Positions 26,539-33,699 of a stretch of 64,000 bases of DNA are shown here, one piece after another (within the stretch, counting starts at the first letter, position 1; every line of letters starts with the position of its first letter). The notes under the pieces were generated by a model. It was not told the origin of the DNA and searched no databases. It saw only the letters and a list, made by a program, of their open reading frames with translations. The position numbers and the translations under genes were made by a program. This DNA comes from Burkholderia savannae (GTDB lineage: Bacteria; Pseudomonadota; Gammaproteobacteria; Burkholderiales; Burkholderiaceae): the NCBI RefSeq assembly GCF_001524445.2, contig NZ_CP013418.1:1860001-1924000 (forward strand). The letters are read 5' to 3'.

Positions 26539-26586
26539 AGCTTGTCACCAAACAAGCTAAAAGCGCGCAACCGCGGCTCCTATAAT
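26539..26586 (+). promoter_or_regulatory. Palindromic operator candidate and -10 element before the sulfhydrylase gene
   Basis: A perfect 7-bp inverted repeat, AGCTTGT (26539-26545) and ACAAGCT (26552-26558), with a 6-bp spacer lies 22 bp upstream of a consensus TATAAT (26581-26586). The ATG follows 42 bp later. The dyad occupies the usual -35 to -50 zone, a position suited to an activator or repressor of sulfur-assimilation genes. The regulator is unknown. Confidence 0.55.
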
Positions 26587-26628
26587 CGGCCGACACCTTC
26601 ACGAAAACAGGCCGACCGGAGACCCATC

Positions 26629-27924
26629 ATGACCGAACCCGCATCCGCCGACTGGCGCCTCGAAACCATCGCCGTGCACGGCGGCTATCGCCCCGATCCG
26701 ACGACGCGCGCCGCCGCGGTGCCGATCTACCAGACGGTCGCGTTCGCGTTCGACGACACGCAGCACGGCGCGGACCTGTTCGATCTGAAGGTTCAGGGCA
26801 ACATCTATTCGCGGATCATGAATCCGACCAACGACGTGCTCGAGCAGCGCGTCGCGGCGCTCGAAGGCGGCGTCGGCGCGCTCGCGCTCGCGTCGGGGCA
26901 GGCGGCCGTCACCTATTCGATCCTGACGATCGCCGAAGCGGGCGACAACGTCGTCTCGTCGAGCACGCTGTACGGCGGCACCTACAACCTGTTCGCGCAC
27001 ACGCTGCCGCAGTACGGGATCACGACGCGCTTCGCCGATCCGCGCAACCCCGCCGCATTCGAGGCGCTGATCGATTCACGCACGAAGGCGATCTTCGCGG
27101 AATCCGTCGGCAATCCGCTCGGCAACATCACCGACATCGCCGCGCTCGCCGACGTCGCGCATCGCCACGGGCTGCCGCTCATCGTCGACAACACGGTGCC
27201 GACGCCTTATCTGCTGCGCCCGTTCGAGCACGGCGCGGACATCGTCGTGCATTCGCTGACGAAGTATCTCGGCGGACACGGCACGAGCCTCGGCGGCGCG
27301 ATCGTCGATTCGGGCAAGTTCCCGTGGGCGACGCACGCGGACCGTTTCAAGCGGCTGAACGAGCCGGACGTCAGCTATCACGGCGTCGTCTACACCGAAG
27401 CGTTCGGCGAGGCCGCGTACATCGGCCGCGCGCGCGTGGTCCCGCTACGCAACACCGGCGCGGCGATCTCGCCGTTCAACGCGTTCCAGATCCTGCAAGG
27501 CATCGAGACGCTCGCGCTGCGCATCGACCGCATCAGCGACAACGCGCTGAAGATCGCGCAGCATCTCGCTCGGCACGAGAAGGTCGAATGGGTCGACTAT
27601 TCCGGGCTGCCGAACCATCCGGATCACGCGCTCGTCGGCCGCTATCTGTCGGGCCGCGCGCCGGGCATCCTCACGTTCGGCGTGAAGGGCGGGCGCGCCG
27701 CGGGCGCCGCGTTCCAGGACGCGCTGCAGCTCTTCACGCGGCTCGTCAACATCGGCGACGCGAAGTCGCTCGCGACGCATCCCGCTTCGACGACGCACCG
27801 CCAGTTGTCGCCGGAAGAGCTCGCGAAGGCGGGCGTGAAGGAAGAGACGGTGCGGCTGTCGATCGGCATCGAACATATCGACGATCTGCTCGCCGATCTC
27901 GATCAGGCGCTCGCGAAAGTGTGA
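26629..27924 (+). CDS. metY: O-acetylhomoserine sulfhydrylase / aminocarboxypropyltransferase
   Basis: A 431-residue PLP enzyme of the Cys/Met metabolism family that converts O-acetyl-L-homoserine and sulfide (or methanethiol) to homocysteine (or methionine). The N-terminus [20 protein letters not shown], the segment [24 protein letters not shown] and ALASGQAA are typical of MetY. The PLP lysine is Lys212 in [10 protein letters not shown], and the C-terminal half carries [16 protein letters not shown] and [10 protein letters not shown]. Length agrees with MetY (about 425-435) and is longer than cystathionine gamma-synthase. The start at 26629 follows an A/G-rich site (GGAGACC). A 13-bp stem-loop begins 10 bp after its stop. 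Confidence 0.93.
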   Translation: MTEPASADWRLETIAVHGGYRPDPTTRAAAVPIYQTVAFAFDDTQHGADLFDLKVQGNIYSRIMNPTNDVLEQRVAALEGGVGALALASGQAAVTYSILTIAEAGDNVVSSSTLYGGTYNLFAHTLPQYGITTRFADPRNPAAFEALIDSRTKAIFAESVGNPLGNITDIAALADVAHRHGLPLIVDNTVPTPYLLRPFEHGADIVVHSLTKYLGGHGTSLGGAIVDSGKFPWATHADRFKRLNEPDVSYHGVVYTEAFGEAAYIGRARVVPLRNTGAAISPFNAFQILQGIETLALRIDRISDNALKIAQHLARHEKVEWVDYSGLPNHPDHALVGRYLSGRAPGILTFGVKGGRAAGAAFQDALQLFTRLVNIGDAKSLATHPASTTHRQLSPEELAKAGVKEETVRLSIGIEHIDDLLADLDQALAKV

Positions 27925-27934
27925 ACGACGACGA

Positions 27935-27966
27935 CGCGAATCGAACGTCCGCGCGTTCGATTCGCG
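27935..27966 (+). terminator. Stem-loop after metY
   Basis: A perfect 13-bp inverted repeat, CGCGAATCGAACG at 27935-27947 and its complement at 27954-27966, with a 6-nt loop, begins 10 bp after the stop codon. No T-run follows, so it may be an RNA 3'-end stabiliser or a weak terminator rather than a classic intrinsic one. Confidence 0.6.
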
Positions 27967-28046
27967 GCGCAAGGCGCAGCGGCAGTGGTCGACGCGTCGG
28001 TGTTTCGGTGTTGCGGTGTTGCGCTGTCCCTCTATTCCGCCAGTTC

Positions 28047-28126
28047 TTCGGTTCTTCGGTGCGTCGGTTCGTCGGCTCGTCGGCTCGTCGGTTCGTCGGT
28101 TCGTCGGTTCGTCGGTTCGTCGGCTC
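28047..28126. repeat. Octanucleotide tandem array (GTCGGTTC / GTCGGCTC)
   Basis: Ten consecutive 8-bp units. The first two are variants (TTCGGTTC, TTCGGTGC), then GTCGGTTC, two GTCGGCTC, four GTCGGTTC and a final GTCGGCTC. It lies in the 307-bp gap between metY and the AraC remnant; a looser 8-9-bp relative (GTCGGTGTTTCGGTGTTGCGG) precedes it at about 27998-28020. Confidence 0.9.
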
Positions 28127-28231
28127 GACACGATACGCCCGCCGACGCTCGAAGTGACGGGCGAAGCCGCGCGACGCACACTGCCGGCGCGCGCTCGTTT
28201 CCGCGCCACCACCCTCCTCGCCGCTTCGCCG

Positions 28232-28585
28232 TCAACTAGCAGCGGCCTGCGTCGTGAACGCCTGCCGGTTTCGCCTCGGCGTCGCGCCGACGATCCGCCC
28301 GAAGCGCTCGCGCAACGCGTTCGCCGAGCCGAATCCCGCCTCGGTCGCGATCTGCTCGGCGGCCGATAGCGCCGTCGTCTCCGGCCATTGCTGCGCGCGC
28401 CTCGCACGCGCGGTCTGCGTGGTATACGCGGTCTGAAGCCACCGAGGCGGCGACTTGCCGGTCAGCCCGCGGAAACGGCACGTGAGCATGCAACCGTTCA
28501 TCACATTCCGCCGCGCGATAAAGTGGAATGTCGATCGCTCACGCACATTGCGCTTCGGCCATTCCATCACGGCCTGCGGCGCCAC
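28232..28585 (-). pseudogene. Remnant of an AraC/GlxA-type regulator (C-terminal helix-turn-helix only)
   Basis: The C-terminal about 85 residues of this 117-codon frame look like an AraC-family DNA-binding domain: GLTGKSPPRWLQTAY, then SAAEQIATEAGFGSANALRE and RFGRIVGATPRRNRQAF. These match the second helix-turn-helix and its FGSxxALRxxFxRxxGxTP signature. The first helix-turn-helix is garbled and no N-terminal sensor domain precedes it; the upstream codons are not protein-like. I therefore call it a decayed gene. It sits head-to-tail with the fumarylacetoacetate-hydrolase-family gene, which begins farther upstream on the same strand. Confidence 0.65.
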
Positions 28586-28660
28586 CGCACGCCGCGGCGG
28601 CCCGACGGCCGCCCTTCCGCTACCGGCTTATCGCCCGCCGCGCGCCGACACTCAGCGGCG

Positions 28661-29509
28661 TCACACCGCCGCGCGCGTCGTCTGCAACTGCTCGCCGAGC
28701 CCCGCGACACCGCAGCGCACCGTCTGCCCCGGCTTCAGATAGACGGGCGACGGCTTCACGCCCATTCCGACGCCGGGCGGCGTGCCGGTCGAGATCACGT
28801 CCCCGGGCTGCAGGCTCATGCAGCGCGACAGGTACGCGATCAGCTGCGCGACCGTGAACACCATCGTGCGCGTGTTGCCGTTCTGATAGCGCCGGCCGTC
28901 CACGTCGAGCCACAGATCGAGCGCCTGCGGATCGGCGATTTCGTCGCGCGTGACGAGCCACGGGCCGATCGGCCCGAACGTGTCGAAGCCCTTGCCCTTG
29001 TCCCACTGACCGCCGCGCTCGATCTGCCATTCGCGCTCGGACACATCGTTGACGACGCAATAGCCGGCGACGTGCGACAACGCGTCCGCCTCGTCGACGT
29101 TCTTGCACGCGCGGCCGATCACCACGCCGAGCTCGACTTCCCAATCGGTCTTCACCGAACCGCGCGGAATCTCGATGCCGTCGTGCGGGCCACACACGGC
29201 GCTCGTCCACTTGCCGAACACGACGGGCTCGGCCGGCACCGCGAGGCCCGCTTCCGCCGCGTGGTCCGCGTAGTTCAGGCCGATGCAGACGAACTTGCCG
29301 ATCCGGCCGACGCACGCGCCGATCCGCGGCTCGCCGGGAACGAGCGGCAGCGACGCGGGATCGGCGGCGGCAAGCCGCGCGAGACTCGCGTCCGACAGCG
29401 CGTCGCCCGCGACGTCGCCGATCAGCGGCGACAGATCGCGAATGCGGCCGTCGGCATCGAGCAGACCGGGCTTTTCCTGGCCCACGGGGCCGTAACGAAG
29501 CAGTTTCAT
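28661..29509 (-). CDS. Fumarylacetoacetate hydrolase family protein (2-keto-acid hydratase/ureidoglycolate-lyase-like)
   Basis: A 282-residue enzyme of the FAH superfamily, which cleaves or hydrates 2,4-diketo or 2-keto-enoic acids using a divalent metal. Visible family features are FVCIGLNYADHAAEAG, the EPVVFGKW segment, the acidic metal site in TDWEVELGVVIG with a further acid in CVVNDVSERE, KGFDTFGPIGPWLV, and GDVISTGTPPGVGMG. The start at 29509 (MKLLRYGPVG) has a good GAGGT ribosome site 8 bp upstream and is preferred to a longer frame starting at 29884. It is divergent from the IclR-family regulator, which may control it. Substrate is not readable from the sequence. Confidence 0.88.
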   Translation of the reverse strand: MKLLRYGPVGQEKPGLLDADGRIRDLSPLIGDVAGDALSDASLARLAAADPASLPLVPGEPRIGACVGRIGKFVCIGLNYADHAAEAGLAVPAEPVVFGKWTSAVCGPHDGIEIPRGSVKTDWEVELGVVIGRACKNVDEADALSHVAGYCVVNDVSEREWQIERGGQWDKGKGFDTFGPIGPWLVTRDEIADPQALDLWLDVDGRRYQNGNTRTMVFTVAQLIAYLSRCMSLQPGDVISTGTPPGVGMGVKPSPVYLKPGQTVRCGVAGLGEQLQTTRAAV

Positions 29510-30069
29510 GGCAGGCGACCTCTTCAGTTCTGGACGGACGGGAACCCAGCGAGCGCGATGCGGCCGGCGCGACGGCGCCGTGCGTGAGCCCGTTGCGGAA
29601 TTTGTACCACCCGTCGCACACGGTGAGACGTTGCATCGCGGATAACGACTATTGGAGCAGACGCTGGCGACGTGCGGGATCACCGTCGGCGACGGCGCCC
29701 GACGCCGTTCGTCATCGCCGCCGAAGGCCCGCCGCGCGGGCCTGCCGCGCGCATCCCCGCGCCAACGTTCGCACCGGTGCGCGTTCCCGGCGCCGGTTTC
29801 GCGCCGAGTTCGCGCCGGGCTCCCGCCCCACGCCGATTCTTGCCGAGCAGCCCGACGCATACTTTGACTCCATCGACGCAACACCGATACTCTTATTCAA
29901 CAATTGTCGGCAAAGTTAGCGTTGATTTCGCATCCGTTGATTATCATTGCCGTTGGAGCAGTTACTTAATTTACAGACAAATCAATGATCCATCGATGCA
30001 TGCGCGCGGCCGCGAAGCAGGCGCCGCGCCGGCGATCGATGCGTCGCGTTCCACCAGATCGACTCACCG
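29510..30069. promoter_or_regulatory. Divergent promoter region between the FAH-family and IclR-family genes
   Basis: The 560-bp gap becomes AT-rich at about 29880-29995, unusual for this GC-rich sequence. It contains the palindrome ACAATTGT near 29910 and two direct GTTGATT copies at 29921-29927 and 29936-29942 (15 bp apart). These are candidate operator elements for the IclR regulator. No gene is seen in the gap. Confidence 0.45.
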
Positions 30070-30894
30070 ATGAAACCCAGGAAAGACCAGCCCGCCGACG
30101 CCGCGGAAGAGACGCAGGATTGCGAGGAAATCGAACGCTATCGCGCCCCTGCGCTCGACAAGGGGCTCGACATCCTCGCACTGCTCGCCGAACAGAAGGA
30201 AGGCCTCACGCGCACCGAGATCACGAAGGAGCTCGGCCGCAACGCGAGCGAGATCTACCGGATGCTCGAGCGGCTCGTCGCGCGCCAGTACGTGATCCGC
30301 TCGCCGGGCGGCGACCGCTACACGCTGAGCCTCAAGGTTTATACGCTCGCGCATCGCCATCCGCCGCTCAAGCGGCTGATCGCCGAGGCGTTGCCGCCGA
30401 TGCAGCGCTTCGCCGATGCCGCCGAGCAGTCGTGCCACCTGTCCGTCTACGACCGCGGCAACCTGCTCGTGATCGCGCAGGTCGACGGGCCGGGCGGATG
30501 GGGCATTTCGGTGCGGCTCGGCTCGCGCATCGGGCTCGTCGACACCGCGTCTGGCCCCGTGATGCTCGCGTTCCAGACGCCGGAGCAGCGCGCGCAAATG
30601 CTCGCCGAGCATACGAAGGTGGAAGGCGAGACCGCGCTCGACATGGGCGAATTCGACGCGCTGCTGCGCGAGATTCGCGCGACCGGGCGGCTGCTGCAGG
30701 GAAGCCGCCAGGCGTTCGGCGTCACCGACATCGCGTATCCGGTGCTCGGGCCCTCGGGCCATGCGATCGCCACGCTCACGTGTCCGTACATCCGCCGGAT
30801 CGACGCATACGTCGCGCCGCCGATCGACGACGTCGCCGCGCAGCTGCGCGCAACCGCCAGGCATCTGTCGATGTGGAAGGAGACGGCCGCCTGA
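30070..30894 (+). CDS. IclR-family transcriptional regulator
   Basis: A 274-residue regulator. An N-terminal winged helix-turn-helix (about residues 28-90; LDKGLDILALLAEQKEGLTRTE, then NASEIYRMLERLVARQYVIR) is followed by the IclR effector domain (SCHLSVYDRGNLLVIAQVDGP, GSRIGLVDTASGPVMLAF, QAFGVTDIAYPVLGPSGHAIATL). IclR proteins sense small organic acids and repress or activate catabolic genes. It stands between a divergent FAH-family gene and a downstream amidase; both are candidate targets, suggesting one small catabolic module for an amide or ring-cleavage-derived acid. The amidase starts 113 bp after its stop. Confidence 0.92.
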   Translation: MKPRKDQPADAAEETQDCEEIERYRAPALDKGLDILALLAEQKEGLTRTEITKELGRNASEIYRMLERLVARQYVIRSPGGDRYTLSLKVYTLAHRHPPLKRLIAEALPPMQRFADAAEQSCHLSVYDRGNLLVIAQVDGPGGWGISVRLGSRIGLVDTASGPVMLAFQTPEQRAQMLAEHTKVEGETALDMGEFDALLREIRATGRLLQGSRQAFGVTDIAYPVLGPSGHAIATLTCPYIRRIDAYVAPPIDDVAAQLRATARHLSMWKETAA

Positions 30895-31007
30895 CGCCCA
30901 CTCGGCATCCGTCCGAAGCAAATGTGAAATCATCAGGGCCTCGCCGTTCCGATCCAGCCGAAAACGCGCGCCGCGTCCGCCGGCGCGCAGCACAAGGAGA
31001 CAGGCCC

Positions 31008-32411
31008 ATGTCGTCACACCGAGAAACCTTCGCCCGGCCCGCCAGCGTGCGGGACGTCGCGGACGCCGTGAACAGCGGGCGCACGCCCGCGATCCGGCAC
31101 GCCGAGGCCGCACTCGAACGCCTCGCGCTCATCGAGCCGCTCCGCGCGATGACGCACGTCGCGCCGGACATCGCGCGCGAGGCCGCCGCGAACGTCGACG
31201 CGCAGATCGCGAGCGGCCGCAAGCTGCCGCTCGCGGGCGTGCCGTTCGTCATCAAGGCCAACATCTTCACCGCCGACATGCCGACGCACGCGGCAAGCCC
31301 CGCGCTGCTCGGCTTGCGCGCGGCGCACAACGCGACGGCCGTCCAGCAGTTGCTCGACGCGGGCGCCGTGCCGATCGGCAAGGCGAACATGCACGAGCTC
31401 GCGTTCGGCATCACGAGCGCGAACGGCCATTTCGGCGCGGTGCGCAATCCGCACGATCCGGCGCGCATCGCGGGCGGCTCGAGCGGGGGCACGGCGTCCG
31501 CCGTCGCGGCGGGCATTCCGTTCGGCCTCGGCACCGACACGGGCGGCTCGGTGCGGATTCCGGCGGCGTTCTGCGGCGTCGCCGGGCTGCGGCCGACGCC
31601 GCGCCGCTATTCGACGGAAGGCGTGCTCGCGCTGTCGCCGACGCGCGATACGGTCGGCCCGATCGCGCATAGCGTCGACGATCTGCTGCTGCTCGACGCG
31701 GTGCTGACGCGCGACGCGTCCGAGCCCGCGCCGCTCGCGCTCGCCGGTTTGACGATCGGCGTGCCGGACGCGCCATACTTCGACGGGCTCGATCCGGCCG
31801 TCGCCGAACTGACCGAGCGCGCGCTCGCCGCGCTCACGGGTGCGGGCGCGCGGCTCATCCCGCTCGCCGCCCGCGCGCTGTACGAGGCGGACGAAGCGTG
31901 CGGCTTCCCGATCGCCGGTTTCGAGGCGCTCGCGTACTGGCAACGCTTCAGCGCCGAGCGGCTCGATCAACCGTTCACGGAGTTCGTCGCCCGGCTCGGC
32001 AGCGACGACGTGCGGCACATCTTCCGAACGCTGATCGACGCGCCGCCGTCGAGCGATGCGTACGCGGCCGCGATCCGCGTGCTGCAAAGCATCGTGCGAT
32101 GGTATGACCAGGCGTTCCATCGGACGGGCGTCGATTGCATCGTGCTGCCGACCGTTCAATGCGAAGCGCCGCTCGTCGCCGACAGCGGCCACGATCTTCC
32201 GCCCGACGCCGCGCACGCGCTTTTTGCACGCGTTATTCGTCAGACGGGGCCGGCGACGCTCGGCGGCGTGCCGTCGGTGTCGATTCCCGCAGGCCTGTCG
32301 AAGCACACCGGCATGCCGGTCGGGCTGATGCTCGAAGGCCCGGCCGGCAACGACCGCCGTTTGCTCGCGATCGCGCGCGAAGTGGAGCGGCTGCTCGCAC
32401 GCATCGCATGA
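31008..32411 (+). CDS. Amidase-signature-family amidase
   Basis: A 467-residue amidohydrolase. The Ser-cisSer-Lys triad of the amidase signature family is visible: Lys83 in FVIKANIF, cis-Ser in GGSSGGTAS (Ser158/159) and the nucleophile Ser181 in GTDTGGSVRIP. The C-terminal segment GVPSVSIPAGLSKHTGMPVGLML is also typical. The start at 31008 has an AAGGAGA ribosome site 7 bp upstream. The family includes indoleacetamide hydrolases, mandelamide hydrolases and GatA-like proteins; the short length and lone position away from gatB/gatC argue for a catabolic enzyme. It probably forms one unit with the preceding IclR regulator. Confidence 0.9.
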   Translation: MSSHRETFARPASVRDVADAVNSGRTPAIRHAEAALERLALIEPLRAMTHVAPDIAREAAANVDAQIASGRKLPLAGVPFVIKANIFTADMPTHAASPALLGLRAAHNATAVQQLLDAGAVPIGKANMHELAFGITSANGHFGAVRNPHDPARIAGGSSGGTASAVAAGIPFGLGTDTGGSVRIPAAFCGVAGLRPTPRRYSTEGVLALSPTRDTVGPIAHSVDDLLLLDAVLTRDASEPAPLALAGLTIGVPDAPYFDGLDPAVAELTERALAALTGAGARLIPLAARALYEADEACGFPIAGFEALAYWQRFSAERLDQPFTEFVARLGSDDVRHIFRTLIDAPPSSDAYAAAIRVLQSIVRWYDQAFHRTGVDCIVLPTVQCEAPLVADSGHDLPPDAAHALFARVIRQTGPATLGGVPSVSIPAGLSKHTGMPVGLMLEGPAGNDRRLLAIAREVERLLARIA

Positions 32412-32529
32412 CGCACACGCGGCGCACGCATGATGCACACGCGGCGCGTCGCACAGCGCGCGAGCCGCGCACACGATTCCGCCACCCGCGCGGCGCTACG
32501 CTAAAATAGCGCCCCCTTCAAAACGCTGC

Positions 32530-32551
32530 CGCCGTCTTCGCCGACGGCGGG
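32530..32551 (+). promoter_or_regulatory. Hairpin in the leader of the 183-residue protein gene
   Basis: CCGCCGTC at 32530-32537 pairs perfectly with GACGGCGG at 32544-32551 (6-nt loop), ending 6 bp before the ATG. The 3' arm includes the only G-rich, ribosome-site-like bases, so it could mask translation initiation. A TAAAAT-like -10 lies near 32503. Confidence 0.35.
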
Positions 32552-32557
32552 CGACTC

Positions 32558-33109
32558 ATGGATGTCATGGCCAAACTTCTGACCGATCTCGAATTCCAAC
32601 GTTTCTCCGAACTTCAGCAGAAGCAGGCAAGCTTCACGATCACGCCCGAAGAGGCCGACGAACTGCGCGACATCGTCGCGCGCGCGCAGAAGAAGCGCGA
32701 CGATCGCGCGGCCGCGATGCAGGCAATCGAAGACCACATCGCGCAATTCGACATCACGCCCGACGAGCTCTTCTCTCCCGAGCAGATCGGCGAAGCCGCG
32801 CGCACCTACGGCCTGATCGCGGCGGGCAAGAAGGAGCGCTCGCTGCCGCCGTCGCTCACGTTCAACGGCAAGCCGTATCAATGGACGAAGACGCTGCCCG
32901 ACGACGTGCGGCTGCCGCTCTTCGACGCATTCAAGGCGGGCGAATCGATCAAGCGCTTCATCGCGATGCCGAAGGACAGCGCGCGCTGCGCGCTGACGGT
33001 CGCGCGCCTCGAACGCGAGACGGGCGCCGTCTACTCGGAAGCGCTGCTCGAAGAGCTCTCGGTCTCGCGCATGCAGGTGGATGAGGCCGCGACGAAGCTC
33101 GCGGCCTGA
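32558..33109 (+). CDS. Conserved-looking protein of unknown function
   Basis: A 183-residue acidic/basic soluble protein, not recognised with certainty. The first 70 residues are charged and probably helical (LTDLEFQRFSELQQKQ, then EEADELRDIVARAQKKRDD). Residues 58-68 read HIAQFDITPDE, which resembles the linker motif of H-NS-like proteins (compare EEYDITPEELGF in the gene at 37603). The C-terminal half contains FNGKPYQWTKTLPDDVRLP and a helical tail. The start may be 32558 or the ATG at 32567 (MAKLLTDLEF). Possible nucleoid- or DNA-associated role, but this is only a motif-level hint. Confidence 0.6.
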   Translation: MDVMAKLLTDLEFQRFSELQQKQASFTITPEEADELRDIVARAQKKRDDRAAAMQAIEDHIAQFDITPDELFSPEQIGEAARTYGLIAAGKKERSLPPSLTFNGKPYQWTKTLPDDVRLPLFDAFKAGESIKRFIAMPKDSARCALTVARLERETGAVYSEALLEELSVSRMQVDEAATKLAA

Positions 33110-33255
33110 TCCCGTCCGGCAAGCGCGTTCACTCGCGCTCGGGCGCGACGGATCGACGGATGCGCGTTCGTGCGTGCCCGCCGATGTGTCGCCGCCCAGC
33201 CCGATGTGGTCGATGACGAGCCGTTCGCGCCGCGTTTCGCGTCGGTCGGTTCGTC

Positions 33256-33306
33256 TCCCGAAAAATCTCACCTGCCTTCTGAAGGTGCGTCCCGTAAAGT
33301 CTCACC
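33256..33306 (-). repeat. Two copies of a dispersed 17-bp motif (minus strand)
   Basis: On the minus strand 33272-33256 reads GGTGAGATTTTTCGGGA and 33306-33290 reads GGTGAGACTTTACGGGA. They share GGTGAG and CGGGA with three more copies at 37263, 37285 and 37586 (plus strand). The pair is 8 bp before the VNTR. Possibly the end of a mobile element, not proven. Confidence 0.5.
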
Positions 33307-33313
33307 GCCGGCG

Positions 33314-33484
33314 GTTGGCGTTGTTGGCGTTGTTGGCGTTGTTGGCGTTGTTGGCGTTGTTGGCGTTGTTGGCGTTGTTGGCGTTGTTGGCGTTGTTGGC
33401 GTTGTTGGCGTTGTTGGCGTTGTTGGCGTCGTTGGCGTCGTTGGCGTCGTTGGCGTCGTTGGCGTCGTTGGCGTCGTTGGCGTC
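33314..33484. repeat. Nonanucleotide VNTR, 12 x GTTGGCGTT then 7 x GTTGGCGTC
   Basis: Nineteen perfect 9-bp units in two blocks: twelve GTTGGCGTT (33314-33421) followed by seven GTTGGCGTC (33422-33484); a final altered unit GTTGGCGGC follows. As 9 is a multiple of 3, all six frames are open through it. Likely hypervariable between strains. Confidence 0.97.
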
Positions 33485-33699
33485 GTTGGCGGCAATGGCA
33501 ACCGGGACGCTGAAATCGTCGGCCGCGGTCTGCAATCAGCAATGTCGACGGCTTGGAAAATATCGGCAACGCCCGAAGCACCGTCCGCGCCTCAAGCATC
33601 GGATTTCAAAACTTCGGCCACATCGACGACATCCGGCAGCGGCTACTTAACCCCTCATCCGAACGCACGCGCACGACGCCGAATGCCACGCCGCCGGGC

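Larger units (their letters stand above)
33110..33699. other. Intergenic region with motif pair and VNTR
   Basis: The 590-bp gap contains two inverted copies of the 17-bp motif GGTGAGNNTTTTCGGGA (33256-33272 and 33290-33306, minus strand), the 9-bp VNTR (33314-33484) and about 200 bp of sequence with no gene-like content. Several frames stay open through the VNTR, but only because the 9-bp repeat contains no stop codon. Confidence 0.7.

Noticed and set aside
26542..26586. TTGTCA/TATAAT as an ordinary sigma-70 promoter of metY
   Set aside because: The spacing is 33 bp, far from 17. TTGTCA is part of the palindrome, so I treat it as an operator instead.
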